Notes under the pieces: model-generated
What the model was told of the DNA's origin: nothing
The model's input: the letters and a program-made list of their open reading frames with translations, nothing else
Database searches by the model: none
Translations under genes and position numbers: made by a program
Assembly: GCF_030316855.1 (NCBI RefSeq)
Contig: NZ_JASZYR010000002.1
Span: 496,001-560,000, forward strand
From: Variovorax sp. J22P240
GTDB lineage: Bacteria; Pseudomonadota; Gammaproteobacteria; Burkholderiales; Burkholderiaceae_C
DNA: 64,000 nt
Reading direction: 5' to 3'
Shown here: positions 20,010 to 28,719 of the stretch, in pieces
How positions within the stretch are numbered: position 1 is the first letter of the stretch
How the letters are laid out: every line of letters begins with the position of its first letter

Positions 20010-21794
20010 TCAGGCCGCGAATTGCAAGGCCGCCAATCGCGCGTAAACGCCGCTCTGCGCCACCAGCGCCGCATGGGTTCCCTGCTCGACGATGCCACCG
20101 TGATCCAGCACCACGATGCGATCGGCCTTCTGGACCGTGGCCAGCCGGTGAGCGATGACGATCGTCGTGCGGCCGGACATCGCGGATTCGAGCGCAGCTT
20201 GCACCATGCGCTCGCTTTCGGCGTCGAGGGCGCTCGTCGCCTCGTCGAGCAGCAACAAGGGCGGATTCTTGAGCATGGCGCGCGCAATGGCGATGCGTTG
20301 GCGCTGGCCCCCCGAAAGCCGCACGCCGCGTTCACCCAGGAAGGTGTCGTAGCCCTCTGGCAGTGCCCTCAGAAAACCGTCCGCGAACGCTGCCTTGGCG
20401 GCGGCGTGGACTTCGTCAGCGCTTGCGTCCGGACGGCCGTAGCGGATGTTCTCGAAGGCGCTGGCCGAAAAGATGACGGCATCCTGTGGCACCAGGCCAA
20501 TGCGCGTGCGCAGTTCGTCGAGCGACAGCGATGCGAGTGGCGTGCCGTCGAGCCTGATGTGTCCTGATTGCGGATCGTAATAGCGCAGCAGCAGCTGAAA
20601 GACCGTACTCTTACCGGCGCCGCTCGACCCGACCAGCGCCACAGTTTCGCCCGGCGCCACCGACAGGTTGAAGTCGCGCAGAGCAGGGATGCCGGGGCGC
20701 GAGGGATAGTGGAAGCTCACCGATTCGAAGCTGACGGCGCTCCCGGCCTCGGGAATGGGCGCCTGGGCCGGTTGGGCGGGCGACAGGATGACCGGCTTGG
20801 CGTGCAGCAGTTCCATCAGTCTCTCGGTGGCGCCCGCGGCCCGCAGCAGATCGCCATAGACCTCGCCGAGGACCGCTGCAGCGCTCGCCAGGATGATGAC
20901 GTAGACGACGGTCTGGCCGAGGTGCCCGGCCGTGATGTCGCCGTGCAGCACCGCCTGCGTTCCCTGATAGAGCCCCCAGAGCAACGCCGCCGACGTCGCG
21001 ATGATGATGAAGGCGACCAATACCGAGCGCGCCTTGGTGCGGCGGACGGCGGTCCGGAAAGCGCTGTCGGTAGAGGCGTCGAAGCGGGCAGCCTCGCGGC
21101 TTTCGGCGGTGTAGCTCTGCACCACCGGAATGGCGTTCAGCACCTCGGCGGCGATGGCGCTCGAATCGGCGACGCGATCCTGGCTGGCGCGCGAGAGCTT
21201 GCGCACGCGCCGGCCGAACCACATGCTGGGCAATACCACCAGCACCAGAATGCCAAGCACCTGCACCATCACGTAAGGGTTGGTCCAGATCAGCATCGCC
21301 AGGGCGCCGACGCCCATCACCGCATTGCGCAATCCCATGCTGAGCGAGGACCCGACCACCGTCTGGACCAGCGTGGTGTCCGCCGTCAGGCGCGACAGCA
21401 CCTCGCCGGTTTGCGTGGTTTCGAAGAAGACAGGGCTTTGGCGCAGGACATGTGCGTAGACGGCGTTGCGGAGGTCGGCCGTGACCCGCTCGCCCAGCCA
21501 ACTCACCGTATAGAACCGCGCCGCGGAAAACACGCCCAGTGCAACGGCCACCGCAAAGAGAGCGACAAAGTGATCGCGCAGCGCCATCGTTTGTTCTCCC
21601 TTGTCGCTGGGCACCAGTCCGCCGTCGATCAGGCTGCGCAATGCGACCGGGAACACCAGCGTGGTCGCTGCCGCCAGCACGAGGAAAACGCCCGCGAGGC
21701 CAATCTGGATGCGATAGGGCCGCAGGAAAGGGGCCAATCCGGACAGTGATTTGGGAGCGCCTTTGCCGGACGCAGGGGAAGCAGGGCAAACCAT
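20010..21794 (-). CDS. ABC exporter, fused membrane and ATPase domains (MsbA/ABCB type)
   Basis: This 594-residue half-transporter should act as a homodimer in the inner membrane. The N-terminal half carries six helices (about residues 25-310). The C-terminal ATPase has Walker A GSSGAGKST near residues 386-394, signature LSGGQRQRIAIARA near 490 and Walker B LLLLDEATSALD. The substrate may be lipid, drug or peptide and cannot be read from sequence. It faces marR across 74 bp. On its own strand TAGAAT lies exactly 6 nt before the ATG with no ribosome site, predicting a leaderless mRNA. It converges with the DUF1178 gene. Confidence 0.9.
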   Translation of the reverse strand: MVCPASPASGKGAPKSLSGLAPFLRPYRIQIGLAGVFLVLAAATTLVFPVALRSLIDGGLVPSDKGEQTMALRDHFVALFAVAVALGVFSAARFYTVSWLGERVTADLRNAVYAHVLRQSPVFFETTQTGEVLSRLTADTTLVQTVVGSSLSMGLRNAVMGVGALAMLIWTNPYVMVQVLGILVLVVLPSMWFGRRVRKLSRASQDRVADSSAIAAEVLNAIPVVQSYTAESREAARFDASTDSAFRTAVRRTKARSVLVAFIIIATSAALLWGLYQGTQAVLHGDITAGHLGQTVVYVIILASAAAVLGEVYGDLLRAAGATERLMELLHAKPVILSPAQPAQAPIPEAGSAVSFESVSFHYPSRPGIPALRDFNLSVAPGETVALVGSSGAGKSTVFQLLLRYYDPQSGHIRLDGTPLASLSLDELRTRIGLVPQDAVIFSASAFENIRYGRPDASADEVHAAAKAAFADGFLRALPEGYDTFLGERGVRLSGGQRQRIAIARAMLKNPPLLLLDEATSALDAESERMVQAALESAMSGRTTIVIAHRLATVQKADRIVVLDHGGIVEQGTHAALVAQSGVYARLAALQFAA

Positions 21795-21800
21795 GGCCCG

Positions 21801-21806
21801 ATTCTA
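21801..21806 (-). promoter_or_regulatory. -10 element of the ABC exporter gene, 6 nt from its ATG
   Basis: Read on the minus strand this is TAGAAT, followed by CGGGCC and the start codon. Transcription would start at or within a base or two of the ATG. No good -35 hexamer was found at 16-18 bp. Confidence 0.45.
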
Positions 21807-21833
21807 GCAACGCTTGCCCGCACAAAAGTCGCC

Positions 21834-21862
21834 TTGACAGTAATTGTCGCGGCAACTATTAT
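21834..21862 (+). promoter_or_regulatory. marR promoter with palindromic operator in the spacer; leaderless start
   Basis: TTGACA (21834-21839) and TATTAT (21857-21862) are 17 bp apart, an almost consensus sigma-70 promoter. The ATG of marR begins 6 nt after the -10 box. The imperfect palindrome AGTAATTGTCG/CGGCAACTATT (21839-21860, 8 of 11 half-site positions matching) fills the spacer. That is where a MarR dimer would block RNA polymerase, so autorepression and repression of the whole efflux operon are likely. Confidence 0.7.
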
Positions 21863-21868
21863 TGCGTC

Positions 21869-22423
21869 ATGTCCGATCCAAAGACTGCTGGAACCGGCCC
21901 ACCGGCTCCTTCGCCAGGCAAGCTGCCTGAGGTCAGGGCCTTCTACAAGGCCGAGAACTATCGCGCGGAGGAAAGCATTGGTTACATGATGCGCCGCATC
22001 CTGACGGCGGTCGGCCAATCCGTCGAAATTCACATGTGCGAGCCCGGCAGCCCGACCTATCCGCAGTGGGTTCCGCTGCACAAGCTGCATATCGGTCAGG
22101 CCACCACCGTCGCTGAATTGGCGCGCGAATGCCAGCTCGATACCGGCGCCATGACTCGCCTTCTCGATCGCCTGGAAGCCAAGGGCTTGTGCCGCCGGGT
22201 GCGCTCCGTGGCCGATCGGCGCGTGGTCAATATCGAGCTCACCGATGAAGGCCGCGCGGCCGCCGAAGAAGTACCTCACGTGCTCAGCCGTGTGCAAAAC
22301 GAGCACCTCGCCGGATTCACGAACGAAGAGTGGCAACAGCTCAAGAGCTATCTGCGCCGCATCCTTGATAACGCACAGGCCCTGTCGGCCCGTGGAGAGA
22401 AAGATGACTCAGCTTCTTCCTGA
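21869..22423 (+). CDS. MarR-family transcriptional repressor of the efflux operon
   Basis: This 184-residue regulator has a winged helix-turn-helix core. The recognition region VAELARECQLDTGAMTRLLD is near residues 79-98, followed by the wing RRVRSVADRRVVNIELTDEG. It resembles EmrR/MprA-type repressors, which release DNA when small hydrophobic compounds bind. It heads a four-gene unit (marR-OMF-emrA-emrB) and its 3' end overlaps the OMF gene by 20 bp. The ATG at 21869 fits the promoter described here, although the frame is open further upstream. Confidence 0.92.
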   Translation: MSDPKTAGTGPPAPSPGKLPEVRAFYKAENYRAEESIGYMMRRILTAVGQSVEIHMCEPGSPTYPQWVPLHKLHIGQATTVAELARECQLDTGAMTRLLDRLEAKGLCRRVRSVADRRVVNIELTDEGRAAAEEVPHVLSRVQNEHLAGFTNEEWQQLKSYLRRILDNAQALSARGEKDDSASS

Positions 22424-23903
22424 AGGCGCCGTGCGCCATGCGACTGCAATGGCAGCCGCGGCGCTCGCGCTGGTCCTTGCCGGCTGTGCCGACATGGGCA
22501 ATATCGCTTCGCACGCGAAGCTTCGCGATGCGGAGTCGCTCGGCCTCACGGCCGCGGCCGCCACATCGGCAGCGCCTGCCGTCAGCGCCGCTGCCCCGAC
22601 GATCGATAGCCAGTGGTGGCTTGCGTTCGGCAATGCGCAACTCGATTCGCTCATCGCCCAGGCGATCGAAGGCAATCCCAGTCTGCAAGTCGCGCGCGCT
22701 CGTCTTGCACGCGCGCAGGCCTCAGTCTCGGCCACCGAGGCTGCGGACAAGCCCCAGATCAATGGCTCGCTCGACCTGACGCGCCAGAAGTTCAGCGGCA
22801 ACTACATCTATCCGGCGCCGCTGGGCGGGTCGATCCAGGAAACGGGTGCCCTTCAGCTGAACGGCAGCTGGGAGCTCGACTTCTTCGGCAAGAACCGCAC
22901 CGCGATCGAAGCCGCCATCGGCTCTGCAAACGCTGCCGCCGCCGAAGCCGATGCGGCTCGCATCCTGTTGGCCAGCAACGTCGCCCGGAGCTACGTGCAG
23001 TGGGCCCGCTTGCACGATCAGCTCGCAGTCGCCGAACGCACGCTGGCGCAGCGGGAAGAAGTCTTCAAGCTGGTGCGCGACCGCGTCTCCGCCGGCCTCG
23101 ATACGCAACTGCAGTCAAAGCAGAGCGAAGGCGCCATTCCCCAGGCGCGCCAGCAGATCGAGTCGTTCCGCGAGCAGATCGAGATCGCGCAACATGCGCT
23201 GGACGCACTGGTGGCAAAGCCGGGTGCAACTCAGGCGCTGATTCCACCGGCGCTCGACGGCCTCAAGACGATGGCACTGCAGCCGACGATCCCCGCCGAC
23301 CTGCTGGGCCGCCGCGCCGACATCGCCGCCGCCCGCTGGCGCGTCGAAGCGGCGACCAGCGATGTCGCCAACGCCAAGACCCAGTTCTATCCCAACATCA
23401 ACCTCGTCGCCTTTGCCGGTTTTTCCAGCATCGGTATCGACAACCTGCTCAAGTCGGGCAGCCAGCAGTGGGGCGTCGGTCCTGCCATTCGTTTGCCCAT
23501 TTTCGAGGGTGGGAGGCTGCGCGCCAATCTGCGTGGCAAGGCGGCCGATCTCGACGCTGCGATCGAGAGCTACAACACCACCGTGCTCGACGCCGTGCGC
23601 GATGTGGCCGACCAGGTCACGAGTGTGCAATCGATCGCGCGCCAGCAGGTCCAGCAGCGCGAAGCGCAGGACGCCGCGGAAGCTGCCTACCAGATCGCCG
23701 TCCAGCGCTACAGCGCGGGCCTGGGCAACTTCCTCGACGTGTTGTCGGCCGAGACCACCGTGCTGCTGCAGCGCCGCGAAGGCGTGGATCTCGCCGCACG
23801 CGCGCTGGACAGCCAGGTCGCCCTCGCACGCGCGCTGGGCGGCGGCTGGCAACCTGACGGCGACAAGACCGCCGCTGCTGCATCCGCGCCCCAACACCCC
23901 TGA
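22404..23903 (+). CDS. Outer-membrane efflux lipoprotein, NodT/OprM type
   Basis: This 499-residue TolC-like channel subunit spans the outer membrane and periplasm. The signal peptide ends in the lipobox LAGC with Cys28 as acylation site. Two OEP repeats follow, with long Ala/Gln-rich coiled-coil segments (for example LARAQASVSATEAADKP). The C-terminal SAGLGNFLDVLSAETTVLLQ is typical. Together with the adjacent membrane-fusion and MFS proteins it would form a tripartite pump through both membranes. Its start lies inside the marR 3' end, suggesting translational coupling. Confidence 0.93.
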   Translation: MTQLLPEGAVRHATAMAAAALALVLAGCADMGNIASHAKLRDAESLGLTAAAATSAAPAVSAAAPTIDSQWWLAFGNAQLDSLIAQAIEGNPSLQVARARLARAQASVSATEAADKPQINGSLDLTRQKFSGNYIYPAPLGGSIQETGALQLNGSWELDFFGKNRTAIEAAIGSANAAAAEADAARILLASNVARSYVQWARLHDQLAVAERTLAQREEVFKLVRDRVSAGLDTQLQSKQSEGAIPQARQQIESFREQIEIAQHALDALVAKPGATQALIPPALDGLKTMALQPTIPADLLGRRADIAAARWRVEAATSDVANAKTQFYPNINLVAFAGFSSIGIDNLLKSGSQQWGVGPAIRLPIFEGGRLRANLRGKAADLDAAIESYNTTVLDAVRDVADQVTSVQSIARQQVQQREAQDAAEAAYQIAVQRYSAGLGNFLDVLSAETTVLLQRREGVDLAARALDSQVALARALGGGWQPDGDKTAAAASAPQHP

Positions 23904-23932
23904 ACATCGCTCTGAATTCGAAAGACATTGCC

Positions 23933-25237
23933 ATGGAAAACAACAACGCCGCCCAACCCGCTGCACCCGCTGCCGAGGCGCCGGCTTCCAATAACAAGCG
24001 CCGTCGCGCGCTGACCGCGCTCGCATCGATCGTCGTCGTCGCCGGTGCCGGCTGGGGCGTGTACGAATGGCTGGTCGCCAGCCACTATGAATCGACCGAC
24101 AACGCCTACGTGCAAGGCAACGTGATCCAGATCACCCCGCAGATCGGCGGCACGGTGATGGCGATCATGGCGGACGACACCGACCTGGTGAAGGCCGGTC
24201 AGCCGCTGGTGCAGCTCGATCCGTCCGACGCCAAGGTGGCGCTCGACCAGGCCGAGGCCGCGCTCGCGCAGGCCGTGCGCCAGGTTCGCACCCTGTACGT
24301 CAACAACGCCTCACTGGCGGCACAGGTGTCGCTGCGTCAAGCGGACATCGTCAGGGCGCAGAGCGACATCGCCCGCGCGCAGGACGACCTGAAGCGCCGC
24401 CAGGCGCTCTCCGGCAACGGCGCGGTGTCGAAGGAAGAACTCAATCACTCCGAGACGGCGCTGGCCAACGCCAAGAGCGCCCTCGCGGCCGCGCAGGCCA
24501 ATGCACTCGCCGCGCGCGAACAGCTCACCAGCAACCAGTCGCTGACCGAAGGCACGAGCGTCGAGCAGCATCCGAGCGTGCAGGCCGCTGCCGCCAAAGT
24601 CCGCGAGGCCTACCTCGCCACGCAGCGCGTCGCCATGCCGGCGCCGGTCGAAGGCTATGTCGCCAAGCGCACCGTGCAACTCGGCCAGCGCGTGGCCGCG
24701 GGCACGACGATGATGTCGATCGTCCCGCTCAACCAGCTGTGGGTCGACGCCAACTTCAAGGAAGTGCAGTTGCGCAACATCCGAATCGATCAGCCCGTGA
24801 AGCTCACGGCCGACCTGTACGGCAAGAAGGTGGAGTACGACGGGCGCGTCGCCGGGCTGGGCGTCGGCACCGGTGCAGCGTTTGCGCTGCTGCCCGCCCA
24901 GAACGCGACCGGCAACTGGATCAAGGTGGTGCAGCGCGTCCCCGTGCGCATCGCGCTCGACCCCGTGCAGCTCAAGGCCAATCCGCTTCGCGTGGGTCTT
25001 TCGATGGACGCGGAGATCGATGTGAGCCAGAAGGGCGGCAAGATGCTCGCCGACGCACCGCGTGACAGCGCGCTGGTGCAGACGCAGGTCTACAGCAAGC
25101 TCGACCACGGCGCCGACGCCGAAGTCGAACGCATCATCGCCGCGAACCTGGGCCGCGAAATGACGCGCAAGGCTCCCGCCGCGACGAGCCCGAACCATCA
25201 CGGTGCGCCGGCCGCTTCGCAGGCCCAACCCGGCTGA
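23933..25237 (+). CDS. HlyD/EmrA-family membrane fusion protein
   Basis: This 434-residue periplasmic adaptor is anchored by one N-terminal helix (about residues 24-46). The lipoyl half-motifs STDNAYVQGNVIQITPQIGG and PVEGYVAKRTVQLGQRVAAG flank a coiled coil (about residues 100-215). The beta-barrel part contains LWVDANFKEVQLRNIRIDQP. It links the MFS pump encoded next to the outer-membrane channel encoded before it. Confidence 0.94.
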   Translation: MENNNAAQPAAPAAEAPASNNKRRRALTALASIVVVAGAGWGVYEWLVASHYESTDNAYVQGNVIQITPQIGGTVMAIMADDTDLVKAGQPLVQLDPSDAKVALDQAEAALAQAVRQVRTLYVNNASLAAQVSLRQADIVRAQSDIARAQDDLKRRQALSGNGAVSKEELNHSETALANAKSALAAAQANALAAREQLTSNQSLTEGTSVEQHPSVQAAAAKVREAYLATQRVAMPAPVEGYVAKRTVQLGQRVAAGTTMMSIVPLNQLWVDANFKEVQLRNIRIDQPVKLTADLYGKKVEYDGRVAGLGVGTGAAFALLPAQNATGNWIKVVQRVPVRIALDPVQLKANPLRVGLSMDAEIDVSQKGGKMLADAPRDSALVQTQVYSKLDHGADAEVERIIAANLGREMTRKAPAATSPNHHGAPAASQAQPG

Positions 25238-25254
25238 TCGGTCGGGCCCGCGCG

Positions 25255-26814
25255 ATGTCGAACGCCCCGGTTTCCCAGCCGCTCCCACCGCTCGAAGGCT
25301 CAGCCCGCGTGTGGGGGACGGTCGCGCTGTCAGCTGCGACCTTCATGAACGTGCTCGACACGTCGATCGCCAACGTCTCGCTGCCGGCCATTGCCGGTGA
25401 CCTCGGCGTCAGCTCGACCCAGGGCACGTGGGTCATCACCAGTTTCGCGGTGGCCAACGCCATTGCGGTGCCGCTCACCGGGTGGCTGACACAGCGCTTC
25501 GGCCAAGTGCGCCTGTTCATGACCAGCGTGCTGCTGTTCATCATCAGTTCGTGGCTTTGCGGCCTGGCGCCCAACATGACGATGCTCATCGCGTTTCGCG
25601 CGCTGCAGGGCTTCGTGGCCGGTCCGATGATTCCGCTGTCGCAGACGCTGCTGCTGTCGAGCTATCCGCGCGCGAAAGCCGGCCTCGCGATGGCGATGTG
25701 GTCGATGACCACGCTGGTGGCGCCCGTCATGGGACCGTTGCTCGGTGGCTGGATCACCGACAACATCTCGTGGCCCTGGATCTTCTACATCAACATCCCG
25801 GTCGGCCTGCTCGCCGCAGGCATCACGTGGGGCATCTACCGCAAGCGCGAAAGCGGCACGCGCAAGGTGCCGATCGACGGCATCGGACTCGCGCTGCTCG
25901 TGCTGTGGGTCGGCTCGCTGCAGCTCATGCTCGACAAGGGCAAGGAGCTCGACTGGTTCCACTCCGCCGAGATCGTCACGCTCGCTGTTGTGGCAGGTGT
26001 CGGCTTCGCGTTCTTCCTGGTCTGGGAACTCACCGACAAGCACCCGGTGGTCGACCTGTCGCTGTTCAAGCGGCGCAATTTTTGGTCGGGTGCGTTCGCG
26101 ACGGCGGTGGCCTACGGTCTCTTCTTCGGCAACGTGGTGATCCTGCCGCTGTGGCTGCAGCAGTTCATGGGCTATACGGCCACGCAGGCCGGGATGATCA
26201 TGGCGCCCGTGGGCTTGCTGGCGATCTTCTTCTCGCCGATTGTCGGCCTGACGGTGGCCAAGATCGATCCGCGCCGCTATGCCACCTTCTCGTTCCTCGT
26301 GTTCGCGCTGGTGCTATGGATGCGGTCGAACTTCAATACGCAGGCCGACTTCTGGACCATCATGATCCCGACGATCATCCAGGGCGTCGCGATGGCGTTC
26401 TTCTTCATCCCGCTGGTGACGATCACTTTGTCGGGCCTCTCGCCCGACCGGATTCCGGCCGCGTCGGGCCTGTCCAACTTCCTGCGCATCACTGCAGGCG
26501 CAATCGGCACCTCGACCGCGACCACCCTGTGGGAGAACAGGGCGGCGCTGCACCATGCGCAATTGGTCGAATCGGTCACCCAGGGCAGCGGGGCGGCAAG
26601 CAGCGCCATCGCCGGCCTGGGCGGAAGCGGTTTCAGCCCCGAGCAGGTGCTGGGTCAGCTCAATCGCTTCGTTGACCAGCAAGCGTTCATGCTCGCATCG
26701 AATGACCTGTTCTACGGCTCGGCGATCCTGTTCCTCCTGCTGATCCCGCTGGTCTGGCTGGCCAAGCCCACCCGCGGCCCCGGCGCCGCCGACGCTGCCG
26801 CCGGAGCGCACTAG
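25255..26814 (+). CDS. DHA2-family MFS multidrug efflux pump (EmrB type)
   Basis: This 519-residue, 14-helix proton-drug antiporter belongs to the inner membrane. DHA2 hallmarks are FMNVLDTSIANVSLPAIAGD in the first helix and the loop GWLTQRFGQVRLF. A motif-C-like segment GPLLGGWITDNISWPWIF follows. It is the last gene of the marR operon. The substrates are unknown. The EmrAB type usually exports hydrophobic uncouplers and antibiotics. A GC-rich repeat element begins 7 bases after its stop. Confidence 0.94.
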   Translation: MSNAPVSQPLPPLEGSARVWGTVALSAATFMNVLDTSIANVSLPAIAGDLGVSSTQGTWVITSFAVANAIAVPLTGWLTQRFGQVRLFMTSVLLFIISSWLCGLAPNMTMLIAFRALQGFVAGPMIPLSQTLLLSSYPRAKAGLAMAMWSMTTLVAPVMGPLLGGWITDNISWPWIFYINIPVGLLAAGITWGIYRKRESGTRKVPIDGIGLALLVLWVGSLQLMLDKGKELDWFHSAEIVTLAVVAGVGFAFFLVWELTDKHPVVDLSLFKRRNFWSGAFATAVAYGLFFGNVVILPLWLQQFMGYTATQAGMIMAPVGLLAIFFSPIVGLTVAKIDPRRYATFSFLVFALVLWMRSNFNTQADFWTIMIPTIIQGVAMAFFFIPLVTITLSGLSPDRIPAASGLSNFLRITAGAIGTSTATTLWENRAALHHAQLVESVTQGSGAASSAIAGLGGSGFSPEQVLGQLNRFVDQQAFMLASNDLFYGSAILFLLLIPLVWLAKPTRGPGAADAAAGAH

Positions 26815-27083
26815 CTAGGCACACCCCCAGGCTTGCCCACTTCGTGTGGCCGCCCACCCCCTTGCAGGGGGCGCTGCTTGCGGCCCGGCGGAGCCGGTTC
26901 CGCAGCAGCCCACGCGTAGTGCGGGGGCAACAGATACGTCCCAGAACATCTGCGGCAAGCGAAGCGAAGCCCCTTCGTGAAACACCGTGGAACCGGCTCT
27001 GCCGGGCCACCGGTGTTGCGCCCGGCAGGGGGGAGGCGCTGCGACACGAAGTGCGCAAGCCTGGGGGCGAGCTCAGCTAGGCA
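26813..27083. repeat. Inverted-arm repeat element between 9-bp direct repeats (stretch 26815-27204 has no gene)
   Basis: Two arms of roughly 85 bp face each other (about 26822-26906 and 26988-27074). Each holds a CCCAGGCTTG core, CACTTCGTGT, a C-run/G-run hairpin and a GCCGGTTCC end, and they match by eye at most positions. The 9-mer AGCTAGGCA occurs at both outer edges (26813-26821 and 27075-27083), like a target duplication. The centre (about 26907-26987) shows no convincing gene. Single-arm relatives lie at 31153 and 61346. The remaining 121 bases up to livG show no clear promoter or coding potential. Confidence 0.7.
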
Positions 27084-27204
27084 TTTGCCCCAGTAGGCAA
27101 GTTTTGGTGGCCCCGCAAACAATGCGGTCCGCGCAGCCATGGTGGCGCGCACAGATGGACTGCATGACTGATTCTTCCTGCCAGCACACGGGTGACCGCG
27201 CGAG

Positions 27205-27975
27205 ATGAGCGACATCATTCTCGAAACACGCCAGCTCACCAAGGAATTCAAGGGTTTCACCGCGGTCAGCAAGGTCAATCTCTCGGTCGTTCGAGGATCG
27301 ATTCATGCGCTGATCGGTCCGAATGGCGCTGGCAAGACGACCTGCTTCAACCTGCTCACGAAGTTCCTCGAGCCGACGTCCGGCACCATCCTGTTCAATG
27401 GACAGGACATCACCAGCGAACGCCCGGCGCAGATCGCACGGCGCGGCATCATCCGTTCGTTCCAGATTTCGGCGGTGTTCCCGCACCTGACCCTGCTCGA
27501 AAACGTGCGCTTGGGTCTGCAGCGTGCGCTCGGCACTTCGTATCACTTCTGGAAGAGCGAGAAGTCGCTCACGCCGCTGAACGATCGGGCGCGTGCATTG
27601 CTGGCCGAGGTCGGCCTCGAAGACCTGGCGGACGAACTGACGGTCAATCTTCCCTACGGACGCAAGCGCGCGCTCGAAATCGCGACCACGCTCGCCATGG
27701 AGCCTGAGCTGATGCTGCTGGACGAGCCCACGCAGGGCATGGGTCACGAGGACGTGCACCGCGTGGCTGAGCTCATCAAGCGCGTGTCCGCCGGCCGCAC
27801 CATCCTCATGGTGGAGCACAACATGAGCGTGGTGTCGACCATCGCCGACACGATCACCGTGCTGCAGCGCGGCGCCGTCCTGGCCGAGGGGCCATACGCC
27901 GAGGTGTCGAGGAATCCGCAGGTCATGGAAGCCTACATGGGCACCACCGACGGCCAACTGCAAGGGGCCCACTGA
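27205..27975 (+). CDS. Branched-chain amino acid-type ABC importer ATPase (LivG-like)
   Basis: This 256-residue cytoplasmic ATPase powers a HAAT-family importer. It has Walker A GPNGAGKTT near residues 38-46, a LivG-type signature LPYGRKRALEIATTL and Walker B LMLLDEPTQGM. It is the first gene of a six-gene unit in the order livG-livF-SBP-SBP-livH-livM, unlike the usual arrangement with the binding protein first. Its stop shares one base with the livF start. The substrate could be an amino acid, amide or aromatic acid. Sequence alone does not decide. Confidence 0.92.
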   Translation: MSDIILETRQLTKEFKGFTAVSKVNLSVVRGSIHALIGPNGAGKTTCFNLLTKFLEPTSGTILFNGQDITSERPAQIARRGIIRSFQISAVFPHLTLLENVRLGLQRALGTSYHFWKSEKSLTPLNDRARALLAEVGLEDLADELTVNLPYGRKRALEIATTLAMEPELMLLDEPTQGMGHEDVHRVAELIKRVSAGRTILMVEHNMSVVSTIADTITVLQRGAVLAEGPYAEVSRNPQVMEAYMGTTDGQLQGAH

Positions 27976-28685
27976 TGGCGACCCCTGCACTCGAAATCAA
28001 GGGACTGCAAGCCTGGTACGGCGAGTCGCACGTGCTGCATGGCGTCGACATGGTCGTGCAGCCCGGCGAAGTGGTCACGCTGCTGGGCCGCAACGGCGCA
28101 GGCCGCACCACGACGATGCGCGCGATCCTCGGCCTCACGGGCGCGCGAAAGGGCAGCATCAAGGTCAACGGCACCGAGACCATCGACATGGCCACGCACC
28201 GCATCGCCCACCAGGGCATCGGCTATTGCCCGGAAGAGCGCGGCATCTTCGCGAGCTTGTCGTGCGAAGAGAACCTGCTCTTGCCGCCTGCCCTGAAAGG
28301 GGCGGGGCAGGGCATGTCGGTGGACGAGATCTACGCGATGTTTCCCAACCTGGCGGAGCGGCGCAACAGCCAGGGCACGCGCCTGTCGGGCGGCGAGCAG
28401 CAGATGCTGGCCGTCGCGCGCATCCTGCGCACGGGCGCCAGATTGCTCCTGCTCGACGAGATTTCCGAAGGTCTGGCGCCGGTGATCGTGCAGGCGCTCG
28501 CCCGCATGATCCAGATGCTGCGCGGCAAAGGCTACACGGTGGTCATGGTCGAGCAGAACTTCCGCTTCGCGGCGCCACTGGCCGACCGCTTCTACGTGAT
28601 GGAACACGGCCGCATGGTCGAGGCCTTCAGCGCCGCCGAACTCGAGGCCAAGATGCCGGTGCTCAACGAGCTGCTCGGCGTTTGA
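27975..28685 (+). CDS. Branched-chain amino acid-type ABC importer ATPase (LivF-like) with Arg in Walker A
   Basis: This 236-residue partner ATPase has a Q-loop region, signature LSGGEQQMLAVARIL and Walker B LLLLDEISEGLAP. The Walker A motif reads GRNGAGRTT, so the normally invariant lysine is Arg44. The rest of the nucleotide-binding site appears intact, so the change may be tolerated in a heterodimer with the normal LivG-like ATPase, or may make one ATP site weak. Confidence 0.92.
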   Translation: MATPALEIKGLQAWYGESHVLHGVDMVVQPGEVVTLLGRNGAGRTTTMRAILGLTGARKGSIKVNGTETIDMATHRIAHQGIGYCPEERGIFASLSCEENLLLPPALKGAGQGMSVDEIYAMFPNLAERRNSQGTRLSGGEQQMLAVARILRTGARLLLLDEISEGLAPVIVQALARMIQMLRGKGYTVVMVEQNFRFAAPLADRFYVMEHGRMVEAFSAAELEAKMPVLNELLGV

Positions 28686-28719
28686 ACTTCTCAACCCTTT
28701 GATTGGATTGGAGATCCCC

